The notes: generated by a model not told the origin, from the letters alone. A stretch of DNA of 64,000 nt from Halalkalibacter suaedae (GCF_017939705.1 NZ_JAGKSQ010000002.1:62001-126000), one strand, 5' to 3'; counted from the stretch's first letter, positions 48,539-58,600 are shown. Numbers and translations: made by a program.

Positions 48539-50065
48539 ATGTTTCGTAGACTCAAGAATCAAGCAAAAGTACAGTCACGTTCGTATGCTAACAACCACTA
48601 TGTTGAAGAAGTAATTAAGAAAGACTATGGCTCTGTACAGTTACCTACAGCACCAGAAAAGTTAGATAATATGCTAAACAACGTATTTAAGGACTGCGAT
48701 GATTTTAAATGTAGAAAGCTAACACTTCCTTCAAAGCAACGAGCTCATTTATATTTTTTTATTGGTTTAACAGATGATCGACAGGTGGAACAATCGATTG
48801 TAGCTCCTTTAATTGAAAGAACAAATGCAGGGAATGTCGTTAAAGTAAAATCGGTTGATTCGATATTAGCTTCATATCAATATAGTGAATTAAAAGATTG
48901 GCCGACAATGATTCGAGAGTGTCTTCAAGGAAATATCATTCTCCACATAACGGGTATGAAGCCGTATATTATAAAAGTCAATGAACCATTATTGCGTGCG
49001 ATTAGTGAGCCAACCTCTGAACCTGAAATATATGGCTCAAAAATTGGATTTATTGAGCATAGTCGCTCTAATATCGGATTAATGAGAAGATATGTTGCAG
49101 ATATGCGTCTGAAAGTAAAAGACTTCTATATTGGATCACTTACCCATACCCACGTTGCGATGGTCTATATCAACGGGCAAGCGGATGATCATGTTGTTCA
49201 GGAGATTACCAAAAAGTTAAATAAAATTGATGTGCCACAGGTCCCAAATACAAATTTAATTATTAAGGAGCTTGTTGAACAACCTAATTCTATTTTTCCA
49301 CAAGTAAGGCGAACTGAGCGTTTTGATCAGGCGGGTCAATCGTTACTTCAAGGTAGAATCGTTATCCTTGTTGATAATTCTCCGTTTGCGATCATCCTCC
49401 CAATTAATTTGCTTAATTTTTATGAACCAACTGATGACAATATGGCAGCATCACCATGGAATATGCTTTTTGTACGAACATTGCGTCTTACGTGTTTGTT
49501 CATTTCAACGATCTTGCCATCCATTTATGTGGCTCTTGTGGCTTTTCATCCAGAGCTCATACCGACAACACTCGCGATGACCATGGCCGCTTCTAGAAAT
49601 AATATTCCATTACCTGCACCAATGGAGGCGTTTCTAATGATGTTTGCTCTTGATGTGTTAGTTGAAGCAAGTATTCGGCTGCCTAACTATATTAGTCAAA
49701 CGATAGGGATAGTTGGGGGGCTTGTAATTGGACAAGCAGCTGTTGATGCGGGAATTGTTAGTAGCACAATGGTGATTGTTGTTGCTCTAACAGCGATTGC
49801 TGCTTTTACTGTTCCATCATGGGAATTAGCTGGATCTTGGCGAATTATTCGATATTTGCTATTACTGATCTCTAGCTTATTTGGACTTTACGGCTTAACA
49901 ATTGGACTTATGATTACGCTCATTCATTTATGTTCAATTGAATCATATTCGAAACCTTACTTAGCACCATTATCAAGATTAAATGTGAGACGATTAAAAG
50001 ATTCGTTTATACGTTTAAAAACGAATATTAGGTCAGGAGGTGAAAAAAGTGGAAACAACTTCTAA
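48539..50065 (+). CDS. gerA-type A subunit: Spore germinant receptor subunit A (operon 2)
   Basis: 508 residues. Soluble N-terminal half to about 310, then four to five membrane segments with the P-x-x-I-S-Q-T-I-G-I-V-G-G stretch. Diverged from operon 1 (the soluble domain is clearly different), so the operons probably answer different germinants. GGAG eight bases before the ATG. Overlaps the B gene by 17 bases. Confidence 0.93.
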   Translation: MFRRLKNQAKVQSRSYANNHYVEEVIKKDYGSVQLPTAPEKLDNMLNNVFKDCDDFKCRKLTLPSKQRAHLYFFIGLTDDRQVEQSIVAPLIERTNAGNVVKVKSVDSILASYQYSELKDWPTMIRECLQGNIILHITGMKPYIIKVNEPLLRAISEPTSEPEIYGSKIGFIEHSRSNIGLMRRYVADMRLKVKDFYIGSLTHTHVAMVYINGQADDHVVQEITKKLNKIDVPQVPNTNLIIKELVEQPNSIFPQVRRTERFDQAGQSLLQGRIVILVDNSPFAIILPINLLNFYEPTDDNMAASPWNMLFVRTLRLTCLFISTILPSIYVALVAFHPELIPTTLAMTMAASRNNIPLPAPMEAFLMMFALDVLVEASIRLPNYISQTIGIVGGLVIGQAAVDAGIVSSTMVIVVALTAIAAFTVPSWELAGSWRIIRYLLLLISSLFGLYGLTIGLMITLIHLCSIESYSKPYLAPLSRLNVRRLKDSFIRLKTNIRSGGEKSGNNF

Positions 50066-51128
50066 TAAATTTACCAGTTTTGAAGTATTTTCATTTACTG
50101 TCTGTTCTACTATTGGAATTGGTTTAGGATTTTTGCCATATGCCGGAGAAGTTGAGATAAGAAGTGATTGGCTACAGTTGATTGTTGCCTCTGCACCTTA
50201 TTTCTTTCTTCTATATTTAATCGGGCATTATTATAAAAAGCATCCAAATACACATTTTTTTAAGCATCTTAAAGCGAGGATCCCGGCGTTGCTTTTTTGG
50301 ATCATCGTCCTATATATTATTGCAAGTATATTATACGCAGGTATTGTTTCACTCCATTCGCTCAATCAAACGGTTGAAGTATTTATGCTGCCTAATACAA
50401 GAAGATGGATTGTGAGTCTCGTCTTTCTTTTGCCAACGACCTTAGCTCTATATTACGGAATTAGGACCATTACTCGATTTATTGTCATTTTAATTACATT
50501 AGAATTTGTAACGTTTGCAATCATTTTCTCTTTAGGTTTTTCTGATTATTTCCGATGGATTTATATTCCACCAATTCATGCGGTAGATCCAAGTATTTAT
50601 CTCCATTCCTCTGTTGCAGATTTAGCAAGGTATGGTGGTTTAGTTAGTCTACTTGGTTTCTTACCGTTTGTAGGAAAGGGAGTTGCGAGATCCAAGTCAA
50701 TGCATTTTGGCTTACTATTTGTTGTTGCACAGTATGTCGTTTTAAGCATTGTTGTGTTAGGTACATTCGGGTATGAAGAATCATTAACGTTAATTTCACC
50801 GCTCATCTCAATTACACAGTTATTTTTAGCGGGCAATGCATTATTCGAACGATTAGATTTGCTATTTTTAATGATTTGGATCTTAGTTATGTTCAAAATG
50901 TTCGTCATTCAACTCTGGTTTATCGGATACTTAGCTAACATTCTTCTACCTAAAGTGAAAAAAATGACTATTTACTTTTTTTATATCTTTATTCTCTTCT
51001 TTGGTATGATAAGTACTGCTGGTCACACCTATAATGGCTGGGGATACCATAACTATAATGCGTTTATTTACTCATGTCTTATTCCGAGTATTTTTCTTCT
51101 CTATTTACTAAAGAGGAGGTCAACTTGA
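50049..51128 (+). CDS. gerA-type B subunit: Spore germinant receptor subunit B (operon 2)
   Basis: 359 residues from GTG 50049, which has AGGAGGTG upstream; an in-frame GTG at 50040 lies in that site. Ten membrane segments with S-T-I-G-I-G-L-G-F-L-P in TM1, the ligand-site region of the endospore-germination permease family. Its last base is the first base of the C gene's ATG (TGATG). Confidence 0.92.
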   Translation: METTSNKFTSFEVFSFTVCSTIGIGLGFLPYAGEVEIRSDWLQLIVASAPYFFLLYLIGHYYKKHPNTHFFKHLKARIPALLFWIIVLYIIASILYAGIVSLHSLNQTVEVFMLPNTRRWIVSLVFLLPTTLALYYGIRTITRFIVILITLEFVTFAIIFSLGFSDYFRWIYIPPIHAVDPSIYLHSSVADLARYGGLVSLLGFLPFVGKGVARSKSMHFGLLFVVAQYVVLSIVVLGTFGYEESLTLISPLISITQLFLAGNALFERLDLLFLMIWILVMFKMFVIQLWFIGYLANILLPKVKKMTIYFFYIFILFFGMISTAGHTYNGWGYHNYNAFIYSCLIPSIFLLYLLKRRST

Positions 51129-52258
51129 TGAGGAAATTGCTGTTACTGCTATGTTTCATCATTTTATTTGGATGTGCTCCAGATTCAAAAGAACTAGATC
51201 AACGTTCGACTATCTTAGGATTAGCGATCGATAAAGGAGAAGAAAAGCTTTTTTCGATTTCTATTCAATTACCTATCTTAACTGAAAGCGGGGGAGAAGG
51301 AAGTTCGAGTCCACAAGGAGGAAATTTTGAAACTTTTACAACAGAGGCAGATAGTGTGTGGGAAGGGTTAAGTAAGCTAGAAGCAATGACCCCATCTGTT
51401 TTGTTTTTCGGGCATTTGAAAGCAATATTAATTTCTGAATCAGTTGCCAAAACGCATTTAAAAAAAATATTTGATAGTTTGGAAAGAGAAGCGGCGATTG
51501 GGAATCAAATTTTTCTATTAATTGTTGAAGATCAAGCAGGTGAGTTCATGAAAAAGGAATCTCCTCTAGTGAGTTTGCCTTCACTTTATCTTGATCGTTT
51601 TTTTCAGGCTGACCAAAAGCTTTCACGTACCTCTGACGTTAAATTATTTGAATATCGTAGAGATAGTAACATGATTTCAGAAACAGCTTCGCTTCCAATC
51701 GCCAAACTAAGTAACGAACAAATATTAATAGAAGGTATGGCAATCATTAAGGATGACAAACTAGTCTCTAAATTAGATCCAAGAGAAGTCGGTTTTTCTG
51801 AACTATTAAAGAAAAATAAGCTTGATTTCATGAATTACGATGTTGTACTTGAAAATGATGTCAAAGTAACCTACTCACGAATTAGACTGAAACAAGTTGT
51901 CGATTATAAGCAAACGAATCCAGTTCAAATTTCATTGGAAATTAGTGGGACTGGTGAGATTGTTGAAGTAAATGATGTTGATCAAAGGGTTGATGCCTCA
52001 TTTGTAAAAGAAGCTGATGAAGCGGTTGGTAAGAAAATGGAGGAGAATCTTCAAGATATCATTGTGAAAATGCAGGAAATAAATGCTGAGCCATGGCTTT
52101 TTGGTCACCGAATTTGGGCATTGTCACCTAAATATTATGAGACGCTCGACTGGGAGAGCGGTGGCTGGAGTAATGCGAAGGTTGATATTTCAGTTGATTT
52201 TAGAACAAGTAATACAGGTGAAAAGGGAGCAATGAATAAAACGAAAATAGGGCGTTAA
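51128..52258 (+). CDS. gerA-type C subunit: Spore germinant receptor lipoprotein subunit C (operon 2)
   Basis: 376 residues from ATG 51128 with AGGAGG upstream. Signal with lipobox L-F-G-C (C16), then the Ger(x)C family body beginning L-D-Q-R-S-T-I-L-G-L-A-I-D. Has a Ser/Gly-rich insertion (G-G-E-G-S-S-S-P-Q-G-G) not present in the operon 1 protein. Confidence 0.92.
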   Translation: MRKLLLLLCFIILFGCAPDSKELDQRSTILGLAIDKGEEKLFSISIQLPILTESGGEGSSSPQGGNFETFTTEADSVWEGLSKLEAMTPSVLFFGHLKAILISESVAKTHLKKIFDSLEREAAIGNQIFLLIVEDQAGEFMKKESPLVSLPSLYLDRFFQADQKLSRTSDVKLFEYRRDSNMISETASLPIAKLSNEQILIEGMAIIKDDKLVSKLDPREVGFSELLKKNKLDFMNYDVVLENDVKVTYSRIRLKQVVDYKQTNPVQISLEISGTGEIVEVNDVDQRVDASFVKEADEAVGKKMEENLQDIIVKMQEINAEPWLFGHRIWALSPKYYETLDWESGGWSNAKVDISVDFRTSNTGEKGAMNKTKIGR

Positions 52259-52328
52259 ATCCTCAAAAAAAATATTTTTGAGAGATTAGCCTGTTGATAA
52301 AGTTCCTATACCTAGAAAATCCGAACCT

Positions 52329-52364
52329 GAAAACGCCTTTGAGTCAATCTCAAGGCGTTTTTTG
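52329..52364. terminator. Bidirectional terminator, gerA operon 2 / ykgA
   Basis: AAAACGCCTTTGAG / CTCAAGGCGTTTT stem with T-run; a weaker CTCAAAAA / TTTTTGAG dyad precedes it at 52262-52283. Confidence 0.85.
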
Positions 52365-52371
52365 GTTTTGA

Positions 52372-53217
52372 TTATTGGGCAGATCTTTTAACTGGAAGGG
52401 TGCAGCAGCGGAAAGACCCTCCAGATTTAATAATTTCTGTAATATCAACTTCAATAACTGTATAGCCACGTTTAGTCAGCTCTTTATTCACATTATTATT
52501 GACCGGTAAGCTAAATATTTTTTTATCGCCAATCGACAGTACATTTGTACCAAGAGTAAACTGTTCTTCTTCACTTACTTCGATTAAATCATAATGAGTG
52601 CGTAAAACGTCGAGCTCTTTTTTGGTAAATGCACCTGGAAAATACAATGCTTCTGTTGGTGAAATGATATTGAAGACACAGTCTAAATGTAAGTATTTTT
52701 CTGTGAATGGAATTGTAATGACTTCTTTTTCAGGCATGATCCTTTTTAGGTGGTCGATCGCATTTTGATTGGTACGGTTACTTAAACCAACGAATATTTT
52801 GTCACCGTCTATAACAACGTCTCCACCTTCAATCATGTCACCAATCAAATTGTAATAAGATAACTTTTCGTTTTTCAGCCAAGATTTTAATAAATCTTCC
52901 TCACCTTGACGGATCTTATGTGCCATTTCTGCAACAAAGATCGTATGACCAATCGTAAAACCAATATCTCTCGTAAATACCTGTTCTGGGAAAAGCTTCA
53001 CTGGTGATAGTAGAACAACATCAACACCGTGTTTCTTTAACTGTTTAACAAATTCTTTATGCTGCCTCATTGCTAATTCAATATGAATGCCTTCATCCTT
53101 GAATTTCTTTTGTGTTTCATTAATAACATCACGTATCGTCATAAACTTAGGTTCACATAGGACTACTTGTTCAAGTGTTGCATATTCAGTTTGACTAAAT
53201 GGTTTGAAACTAGACAT
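52372..53217 (-). CDS. ykgA: Amidinotransferase-fold hydrolase, YkgA/DDAH-like
   Basis: 281 residues from ATG 53217 (AGGTGGGG upstream); an ATG at 53244 is alternative. Guanidine-modifying superfamily: F-T-R-D-I near 84, E-G-G-D near 131, H-L-D-C near 176 and the nucleophilic Cys in G-G-S-F-R-C near 268. Such enzymes hydrolyse arginine, methylated arginines or related guanidines to citrulline or ornithine-type products. Similar to B. subtilis YkgA, whose substrate is not established. Divergent from the aap operon, suggesting a shared link to arginine or other amino acid use, but this is weak inference. Confidence 0.8.
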   Translation of the reverse strand: MSSFKPFSQTEYATLEQVVLCEPKFMTIRDVINETQKKFKDEGIHIELAMRQHKEFVKQLKKHGVDVVLLSPVKLFPEQVFTRDIGFTIGHTIFVAEMAHKIRQGEEDLLKSWLKNEKLSYYNLIGDMIEGGDVVIDGDKIFVGLSNRTNQNAIDHLKRIMPEKEVITIPFTEKYLHLDCVFNIISPTEALYFPGAFTKKELDVLRTHYDLIEVSEEEQFTLGTNVLSIGDKKIFSLPVNNNVNKELTKRGYTVIEVDITEIIKSGGSFRCCTLPVKRSAQ

Positions 53218-53441
53218 TTGGATTATCCCCACCTTTTCATTCATCTTTTAAAGTATACCCATTATCAGAAATCAATAACAAAATGTTAGTAAATGTGTAC
53301 AAAGAAAAAAAAGGATCCAAGAGAATTTCTCACAAATATTCAGAAAATTCGGTATAAAACCTTACAATATCCATATAAAACCATTTCGGAATGAGGTATA
53401 ACTAATTTAGAGCAACAAACAAGATAAAAGGGGGAAAAGAA

Positions 53442-54542
53442 ATGCGAAGAAAATGGATGTTGATGTTAGGACTTATTACGATTTGTACGTTTGGTTTTGT
53501 AGGGTGCTCTAATGAAGATGCTGGCACAACTGAAACAGATGGAACAGAGGTAGCGGAAGGGACCGGTGAAGAAGCCCCGCCAGCTTCAGCGGGAGCTAAG
53601 TTAGCTGAAGTCCTTGAAAGAGGCCATCTCGTTCTCGGAACAAATAATCAGTTACCTGGATTTGGTTATATGAATTCTGATGGTGAATATGAAGGATTTG
53701 ATGTTGAGTTCGGTCAAGTTGTAGCTGCAGCAATCTTTGGTGATAAGGATGCAATTGAGTATCGTCCGTTATCTGCACAGGAACGCTTCACCGCTGTTCA
53801 AACCGGTGAAGTCGATATTCTCGTTCGTAACACAACTTGGACATTGACTCGTGATGTTGAAGTAGGGTTAGCATTTGGTCCGACAACCTTTTATGATGGC
53901 CAAGGGATGATGGTTCCGAAAGAAAGCGGAATTACTGATTTAGAAGGTCTTGCTGGTGCACGTATTGGTGTTGAACAAGGAACTACTACAGAATTGAATC
54001 TAGAAGATCAAATGAGAAAACGTGGAATTGAATTTGAACCAGTTCTCTATCCTGACCAAGATAGTCTTGTTGCCGCATACGAGTCTGGAACGATTGATGC
54101 ATGGACAACTGATCAATCTGCACTTGCTTCAAGATTAACATTGATGCAAGATCCTTCTGCCCATATGGTTCTATCAGAAACAATGTCAAAGGAGCCTCTA
54201 GGACCAGCAGTACTTGATGGTGATTCTAATTTCTTTGATATTATGCAGTGGGCAACGTTTGCGACAATGCAAGCAGAAGAATATGGAATGACTTCCGCAA
54301 ATGTGGATGAATTTCTAGATAGTGAGGATCCAGATATTATGAGATTCCTGGGTGTTGATGGTGGTTTAGGCTCACAACTAGGTATTCCAGATGACTTTGC
54401 TTATCAAATTATTAAACAAGTTGGTAACTATTCTGAGATCTTTGAAAGAAATTTAGGTAAAGATAGTGCATTTGGATTAGACCGTGGAATTAATGCTCTT
54501 TATACAGACGGAGGAATCATCTATTCACCGCCATTTAGATAA
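53442..54542 (+). CDS. aapJ: Amino acid ABC transporter substrate-binding lipoprotein, AapJ-like
   Basis: 366 residues. Lipobox F-V-G-C (C22), an acidic Thr/Glu/Gly linker to about residue 50, then a periplasmic-binding domain starting R-G-H-L-V-L-G-T-N with the F-D-V-E-F-G near 90 and A-W-T-T-D-Q near 222. It matches the AapJ/BztA type that binds general L-amino acids and is longer than the usual 250-residue SBP. Ribosome site GGGGG. The repeat A copy 3 separates it from the permease genes. Confidence 0.85.
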   Translation: MRRKWMLMLGLITICTFGFVGCSNEDAGTTETDGTEVAEGTGEEAPPASAGAKLAEVLERGHLVLGTNNQLPGFGYMNSDGEYEGFDVEFGQVVAAAIFGDKDAIEYRPLSAQERFTAVQTGEVDILVRNTTWTLTRDVEVGLAFGPTTFYDGQGMMVPKESGITDLEGLAGARIGVEQGTTTELNLEDQMRKRGIEFEPVLYPDQDSLVAAYESGTIDAWTTDQSALASRLTLMQDPSAHMVLSETMSKEPLGPAVLDGDSNFFDIMQWATFATMQAEEYGMTSANVDEFLDSEDPDIMRFLGVDGGLGSQLGIPDDFAYQIIKQVGNYSEIFERNLGKDSAFGLDRGINALYTDGGIIYSPPFR

Positions 54543-54559
54543 TGGTAGAGAATTTCATA

Positions 54560-54794
54560 GAGGCTGGGACAAAAGTGTTTGAACTAACTAAAAACCGAAC
54601 GAAGGGGTATGGCTTAAGACGCCGCTCCTGAAATATACTTCGCTTTCCGCGGGAAGCCGGTGAGCCTCCTCGGCTTCGCCTGCGGGGTCTCATCTTTGGC
54701 TTATAAATCCCGCAGGAGTCTACGTATATTTCATCCGCTAAAGGATTAATTTGTTCGAATTTTTAGTCAGGCACTTTAGTTATGTCCTAGTCTC
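54560..54794 (+). repeat. Intergenic repeat family A, copy 3, inside the aap operon
   Basis: Begins GAGGCTGGGACAAAAG and ends GTCCTAGTCTC, imperfect inverted repeats. The inner TGAAATATACTTCG and GTATATTTCA arms and the GC-rich core match copy 1 at 11689-11914. It fills the 280-base gap between aapJ and aapQ. Confidence 0.9.
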
Positions 54795-54822
54795 TTTATT
54801 TTTAAAAAATGGGGTGATCACA

Positions 54823-55998
54823 ATGGAAAAAAATCTGTCGGTGCCAAAAGTGCCATTCTGGAGAAATATTAAATTCATTCATTTGTTTCTACAAGTTACT
54901 TTTCTACTATGTATTATTGGTGTCTTCTATTATATGATTCAAAATGCAATTGCCGGACTTGAACGGGCTGGAATTAAATTTGGATTTGATTTTTTAACTA
55001 ATAAAGCATCGTTCTCAATTGGAGAGAAGTTTCTAGCGTATTCCTCAACAGATAGCTATGGTCGAGCGATCATCATCGGAATTGCTAATACTTTAAAAGT
55101 AACCGTAATCGGTATTTTCTTTGCAACGATTATTGGTGTCATTATGGGCGTTCTAAGACTTTCTAAAAACTGGCTGGCACGTTCTGTTTCTGGTCTCTAT
55201 GTTGAAATTTTTAGGAATACGCCTGTGCTTGTACAAATTTTCATTTGGTATTTTGCAGTTCTTTTACCGTTGCCGCGTATTCAAGAGGCTGTTCAATTCT
55301 TCGGGACTGTCATTAGTAATCGTGGCATTGTCTTTCCGTGGTTTGACCTAACAGCATCCTCATTCATTTGGTTTGGTGTCATGCTCGTTGCTTTTATTGT
55401 CTCATTTGCAGTAAGGAAGCTATTACTCAAAAAACAGCTGGAGACAGGGAAAAGAAAGTATCCTCTTGCAGTTGGACTACTACTTTTTGGTGGAATCGGA
55501 ATCGTCTCTTTTTTGGTTCTAACCGAAATGCCTTTGTTAGTAAGCTTCCCTATAGTTGATGGGACTCAGGTAGTAGGAGGTTATCGTTTTACTCCTGAAT
55601 TTTCGGCAATATTATTTGGCTTAGTGTTCTATACGGCTTCATATATTACTGAGATTGTTCGAGGTGGGATCCTAGCTGTGTCAAAAGGACAAATCGAGGC
55701 AGCACATGCATTAGGATTGAACGGTGGTAAAACATTACGTTTCGTTACATTCCCACAGGCGATTCGTTCGATTGTTCCACCAATTACTAGTCAGTATTTA
55801 AACTTAGCAAAGAATTCTAGTTTGGCGATTGCTGCTGGTTATCCTGACCTATGGAGCATTGGTAATACAATCATGAATCAAGCCGGCCGAGCAATTGAGA
55901 TGATTTTGGTCATGTTATTGATCTATTTATGCATCAGTTTACTAACAGCACTATTTATGAATATCTATAATAATGCCACGAAATTAGTAGAGAGGTGA
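54823..55998 (+). CDS. aapQ: Amino acid ABC transporter permease, AapQ-like
   Basis: 391 residues from ATG 54823 with GGGGTGATC upstream; the frame extends into the repeat. Eight membrane segments and the EAA loop E-A-A-H-A-L-G-L-N-G near 300, which contacts the ATPase. Larger than common amino-acid permeases (about 220) as expected for AapQ/BztB, with a central insertion between the two halves of the core. Confidence 0.9.
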   Translation: MEKNLSVPKVPFWRNIKFIHLFLQVTFLLCIIGVFYYMIQNAIAGLERAGIKFGFDFLTNKASFSIGEKFLAYSSTDSYGRAIIIGIANTLKVTVIGIFFATIIGVIMGVLRLSKNWLARSVSGLYVEIFRNTPVLVQIFIWYFAVLLPLPRIQEAVQFFGTVISNRGIVFPWFDLTASSFIWFGVMLVAFIVSFAVRKLLLKKQLETGKRKYPLAVGLLLFGGIGIVSFLVLTEMPLLVSFPIVDGTQVVGGYRFTPEFSAILFGLVFYTASYITEIVRGGILAVSKGQIEAAHALGLNGGKTLRFVTFPQAIRSIVPPITSQYLNLAKNSSLAIAAGYPDLWSIGNTIMNQAGRAIEMILVMLLIYLCISLLTALFMNIYNNATKLVER

Positions 55999-56005
55999 TG
56001 AGAAG

Positions 56006-57208
56006 ATGTCAAATACGAATAGTCACTTAGAGAATATTAAGTTAAAACCCACACCGATTATTCAATCATCGCCTTTAGTGTGGCTTCATAAGAATTTATT
56101 TAGTAGTTGGTTTAACACATTATTTACGATAGTGATTTCAATTGTACTCGTACTGGTAATTACATCGAGCTTGAGATGGGTTTTTGTTTCCGCAAATTGG
56201 TCTGTTGTTAGTGAAAATTATAAATTGTTTATTGTCGGACAATACCCAATAGAAGAATTATGGCGTGCTTGGTCTAGTCTAACTTTGGTCAGTATTCTTG
56301 TCGGATTATCAGCAGGATTATATAAAGGGTTAGCACGGGTAATGATGTTTGGCTTTCTCCTTTTGTATGGAGTCTCTCTTGTTCTCCCATTTATTGCGAT
56401 GGATAGTCGCTTCTGGCTTTCTGCTAATATCACGATAATCATTGCCTTATACTTCCTAGTTATTAAGATGCCCTTCCTAAAAAAGTTCACATGGGTACTA
56501 TGGATTCTTGCATTTCCAATAGCTGTCTTTCTATTGCATGGTTTTAATGTATTGCCAACAGTTAAAACAAATATTTGGGGAGGATTTTTACTCACAATTA
56601 TTATTGCTTTATTTGCAATCGTTGTTTCCTTTCCGATAGGGGTTTTGTTAGCACTTGGAAGAACAAGTAAATTACCGATCATTAAATGGTTAAGTGTAAT
56701 CTACATTGAGGTTATTCGTGGGGTACCGTTAATAACGGTTTTGTTCATGGCACAGATTATGATTCCGTTATTTCTACCTTCTGGAATCTCAGTCGATAAT
56801 CTCATTCGAGTTATGATTGGGTTAACATTATTCAATGCAGCATATGTCGCTGAGAACATTCGTGGTGGGTTGCAATCTATTCCAAATAGTCAATATGAAG
56901 CATCTAAAGCACTTGGTCTGAGTACAGTTAAGATGACTTTTTTTATTATCCTACCACAGGCACTTAGAGTAACGGTTCCCTCGATGGTTGGGCAATCAAT
57001 TTCTATTTTAAAAGACACGACATTAATTGCAATTGTTGGTCTTGTTGAACTGCTCGGAATTGCTCGTTCAATTATTGCGAATCCACAATTTCTAGGAACT
57101 CAAATGGAAGTGTTTCTATTTATCGCTTTTGTTTTTTGGGTGATCTGCTACTTTATGTCGTATATGAGTAGACAGATAGAAAAGCAGATTAGCATTGGTA
57201 GTAACTAA
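56006..57208 (+). CDS. aapM: Amino acid ABC transporter permease, AapM-like
   Basis: 400 residues, seven or eight membrane segments, EAA loop E-A-S-K-A-L-G-L-S near 296. Second permease of the aap-type system, starting eight bases after aapQ with GAGAGGTGATGAG upstream. The two permeases form the heterodimeric channel. Confidence 0.9.
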   Translation: MSNTNSHLENIKLKPTPIIQSSPLVWLHKNLFSSWFNTLFTIVISIVLVLVITSSLRWVFVSANWSVVSENYKLFIVGQYPIEELWRAWSSLTLVSILVGLSAGLYKGLARVMMFGFLLLYGVSLVLPFIAMDSRFWLSANITIIIALYFLVIKMPFLKKFTWVLWILAFPIAVFLLHGFNVLPTVKTNIWGGFLLTIIIALFAIVVSFPIGVLLALGRTSKLPIIKWLSVIYIEVIRGVPLITVLFMAQIMIPLFLPSGISVDNLIRVMIGLTLFNAAYVAENIRGGLQSIPNSQYEASKALGLSTVKMTFFIILPQALRVTVPSMVGQSISILKDTTLIAIVGLVELLGIARSIIANPQFLGTQMEVFLFIAFVFWVICYFMSYMSRQIEKQISIGSN

Positions 57209-57226
57209 AATAGGGAGGTCGTTCAA

Positions 57227-58000
57227 ATGGATCAAGCTTTTAATGCAGAAGTACCGCTAGAGGATCGAGAAATTCTGATTAAGTGTAGGGGAATTAATAA
57301 ATGGTATAACAAAGACCTTCATGTCTTGAAGAATGTTGATATCGATATTAAACAAGGCGAAATTGTTGTTATTTTAGGACCATCTGGTTCCGGGAAATCG
57401 ACGTTTATTCGGACAATTAATGCACTTGAAGACATTCAAGAAGGTGAGATTATTGTCGACGGTATCCCTATTTCCAACGATATTAAAAATATTGAGAGAA
57501 TTCGAATGGAAACAGGGATGGTGTTTCAATCGTTTAATTTGTTTCCGCATCTATCAATTTTGAAAAATATTACCCTATCACCAATATGGGTAAGAAAATG
57601 GCCGAAGAAAAAAGCTGAGCAAATTGCAATGGAGTTGCTTGAACGGGTGGGTATTCCAGAACAAGCGGATAAATTTCCTGGACAGTTATCAGGAGGGCAG
57701 CAGCAGCGTGTAGCTATTGCAAGGGCACTTGCAATGCAACCTAAGATCATGCTCTTTGATGAACCGACTTCAGCCCTTGATCCAGAAATGGTTAAGGAAG
57801 TATTAGATGTCATGAAGGAGCTATGTCATACAGGTATGACGATGCTTGTTGTGACACATGAAATGAATTTTGCTAGAGAAGTTGCTGATCGGATTATTTT
57901 ATTTGATCAAGGTGAAATTATTGAAATGGGAACACCAGAGCAGTTGTTTGATCATCCTAAACATGAACGTACAAAAATGTTTTTATCGAAGATTATTTAA
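57227..58000 (+). CDS. aapP: Amino acid ABC transporter ATPase, AapP-like
   Basis: 257 residues. Walker [10 protein letters not shown] near 50, Q-loop F-Q-S-F-N-L near 101, signature L-S-G-G-Q-Q-Q-R near 155, Walker B L-F-D-E-P-T near 175 and H-loop V-V-T-H-E. Polar amino acid transport ATPase closing the aapJQMP operon; starts 18 bases after aapM with GGGAGG upstream. A terminator follows. Confidence 0.93.
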   Translation: MDQAFNAEVPLEDREILIKCRGINKWYNKDLHVLKNVDIDIKQGEIVVILGPSGSGKSTFIRTINALEDIQEGEIIVDGIPISNDIKNIERIRMETGMVFQSFNLFPHLSILKNITLSPIWVRKWPKKKAEQIAMELLERVGIPEQADKFPGQLSGGQQQRVAIARALAMQPKIMLFDEPTSALDPEMVKEVLDVMKELCHTGMTMLVVTHEMNFAREVADRIILFDQGEIIEMGTPEQLFDHPKHERTKMFLSKII

Positions 58001-58057
58001 ACGAAAAGGGTGATGGAAAAGCAATAAATATGAAATACCCTTGTGAAATAACTAGAG

Positions 58058-58106
58058 AAAAGAGGTGTCTCTTAAGTCAAACTGACTTGAGGACACTTTT
58101 TCTTTT
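58058..58106 (+). terminator. Terminator of the aap operon
   Basis: AAAGAGGTGTC / GACACTTTTTCTTT arms with an inner AAGTCA-AAC-TGACTT hairpin, then T-rich tail. Confidence 0.7.
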
Positions 58107-58177
58107 ACATTCGTATGTTTAAAGAATAGATAGACGACAATAATAAAATTTACTATCTATATATTTTAGGAGGAATT

Positions 58178-58522
58178 GTGAACGAATTTTATACTATTCT
58201 CGGTGAACAACAGTGGATCGCTTTAATTGGCTTAGTTTTTGCTGGTTTTCTAATTATATCTGTTTTGAAAACAACAGTGAAAGTTGTGTTTATTAGTTTT
58301 GTCATCCTGATCGCGGCAAATCTCTTTTTTGATTTATCGATTACTGAGCTTATCGATTCCAGTGCAGAATCGATAAGTGAGGGTCAAGAGCTTCTGGAAC
58401 ATCCTCTTGTAAAAAAAGTGGGAGAAATAGACTTTCTAGAATGGTTTCAAAATAGACTTTCTGAATTGGATTTAGATGATTTTGAAAACGGCCCAAAGGT
58501 TGATGAGAAAATAATTGAGTGA
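58178..58522 (+). CDS. Hypothetical membrane protein
   Basis: 114 residues from GTG 58178 with AGGAGG upstream. Two membrane segments (about 14-28 and 34-51) then an acidic soluble tail with L-I-D-S-S and a stretch of Glu/Asp. No family recognised. Alone, with no terminator before sleL. Confidence 0.6.
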   Translation: MNEFYTILGEQQWIALIGLVFAGFLIISVLKTTVKVVFISFVILIAANLFFDLSITELIDSSAESISEGQELLEHPLVKKVGEIDFLEWFQNRLSELDLDDFENGPKVDEKIIE

Positions 58523-58600
58523 ACGTAAGGATTATACATGAGTCAGCCCCACCTCACATATATATGAATATCATATTAATTGTGAAAAAGGAGTGGCATT

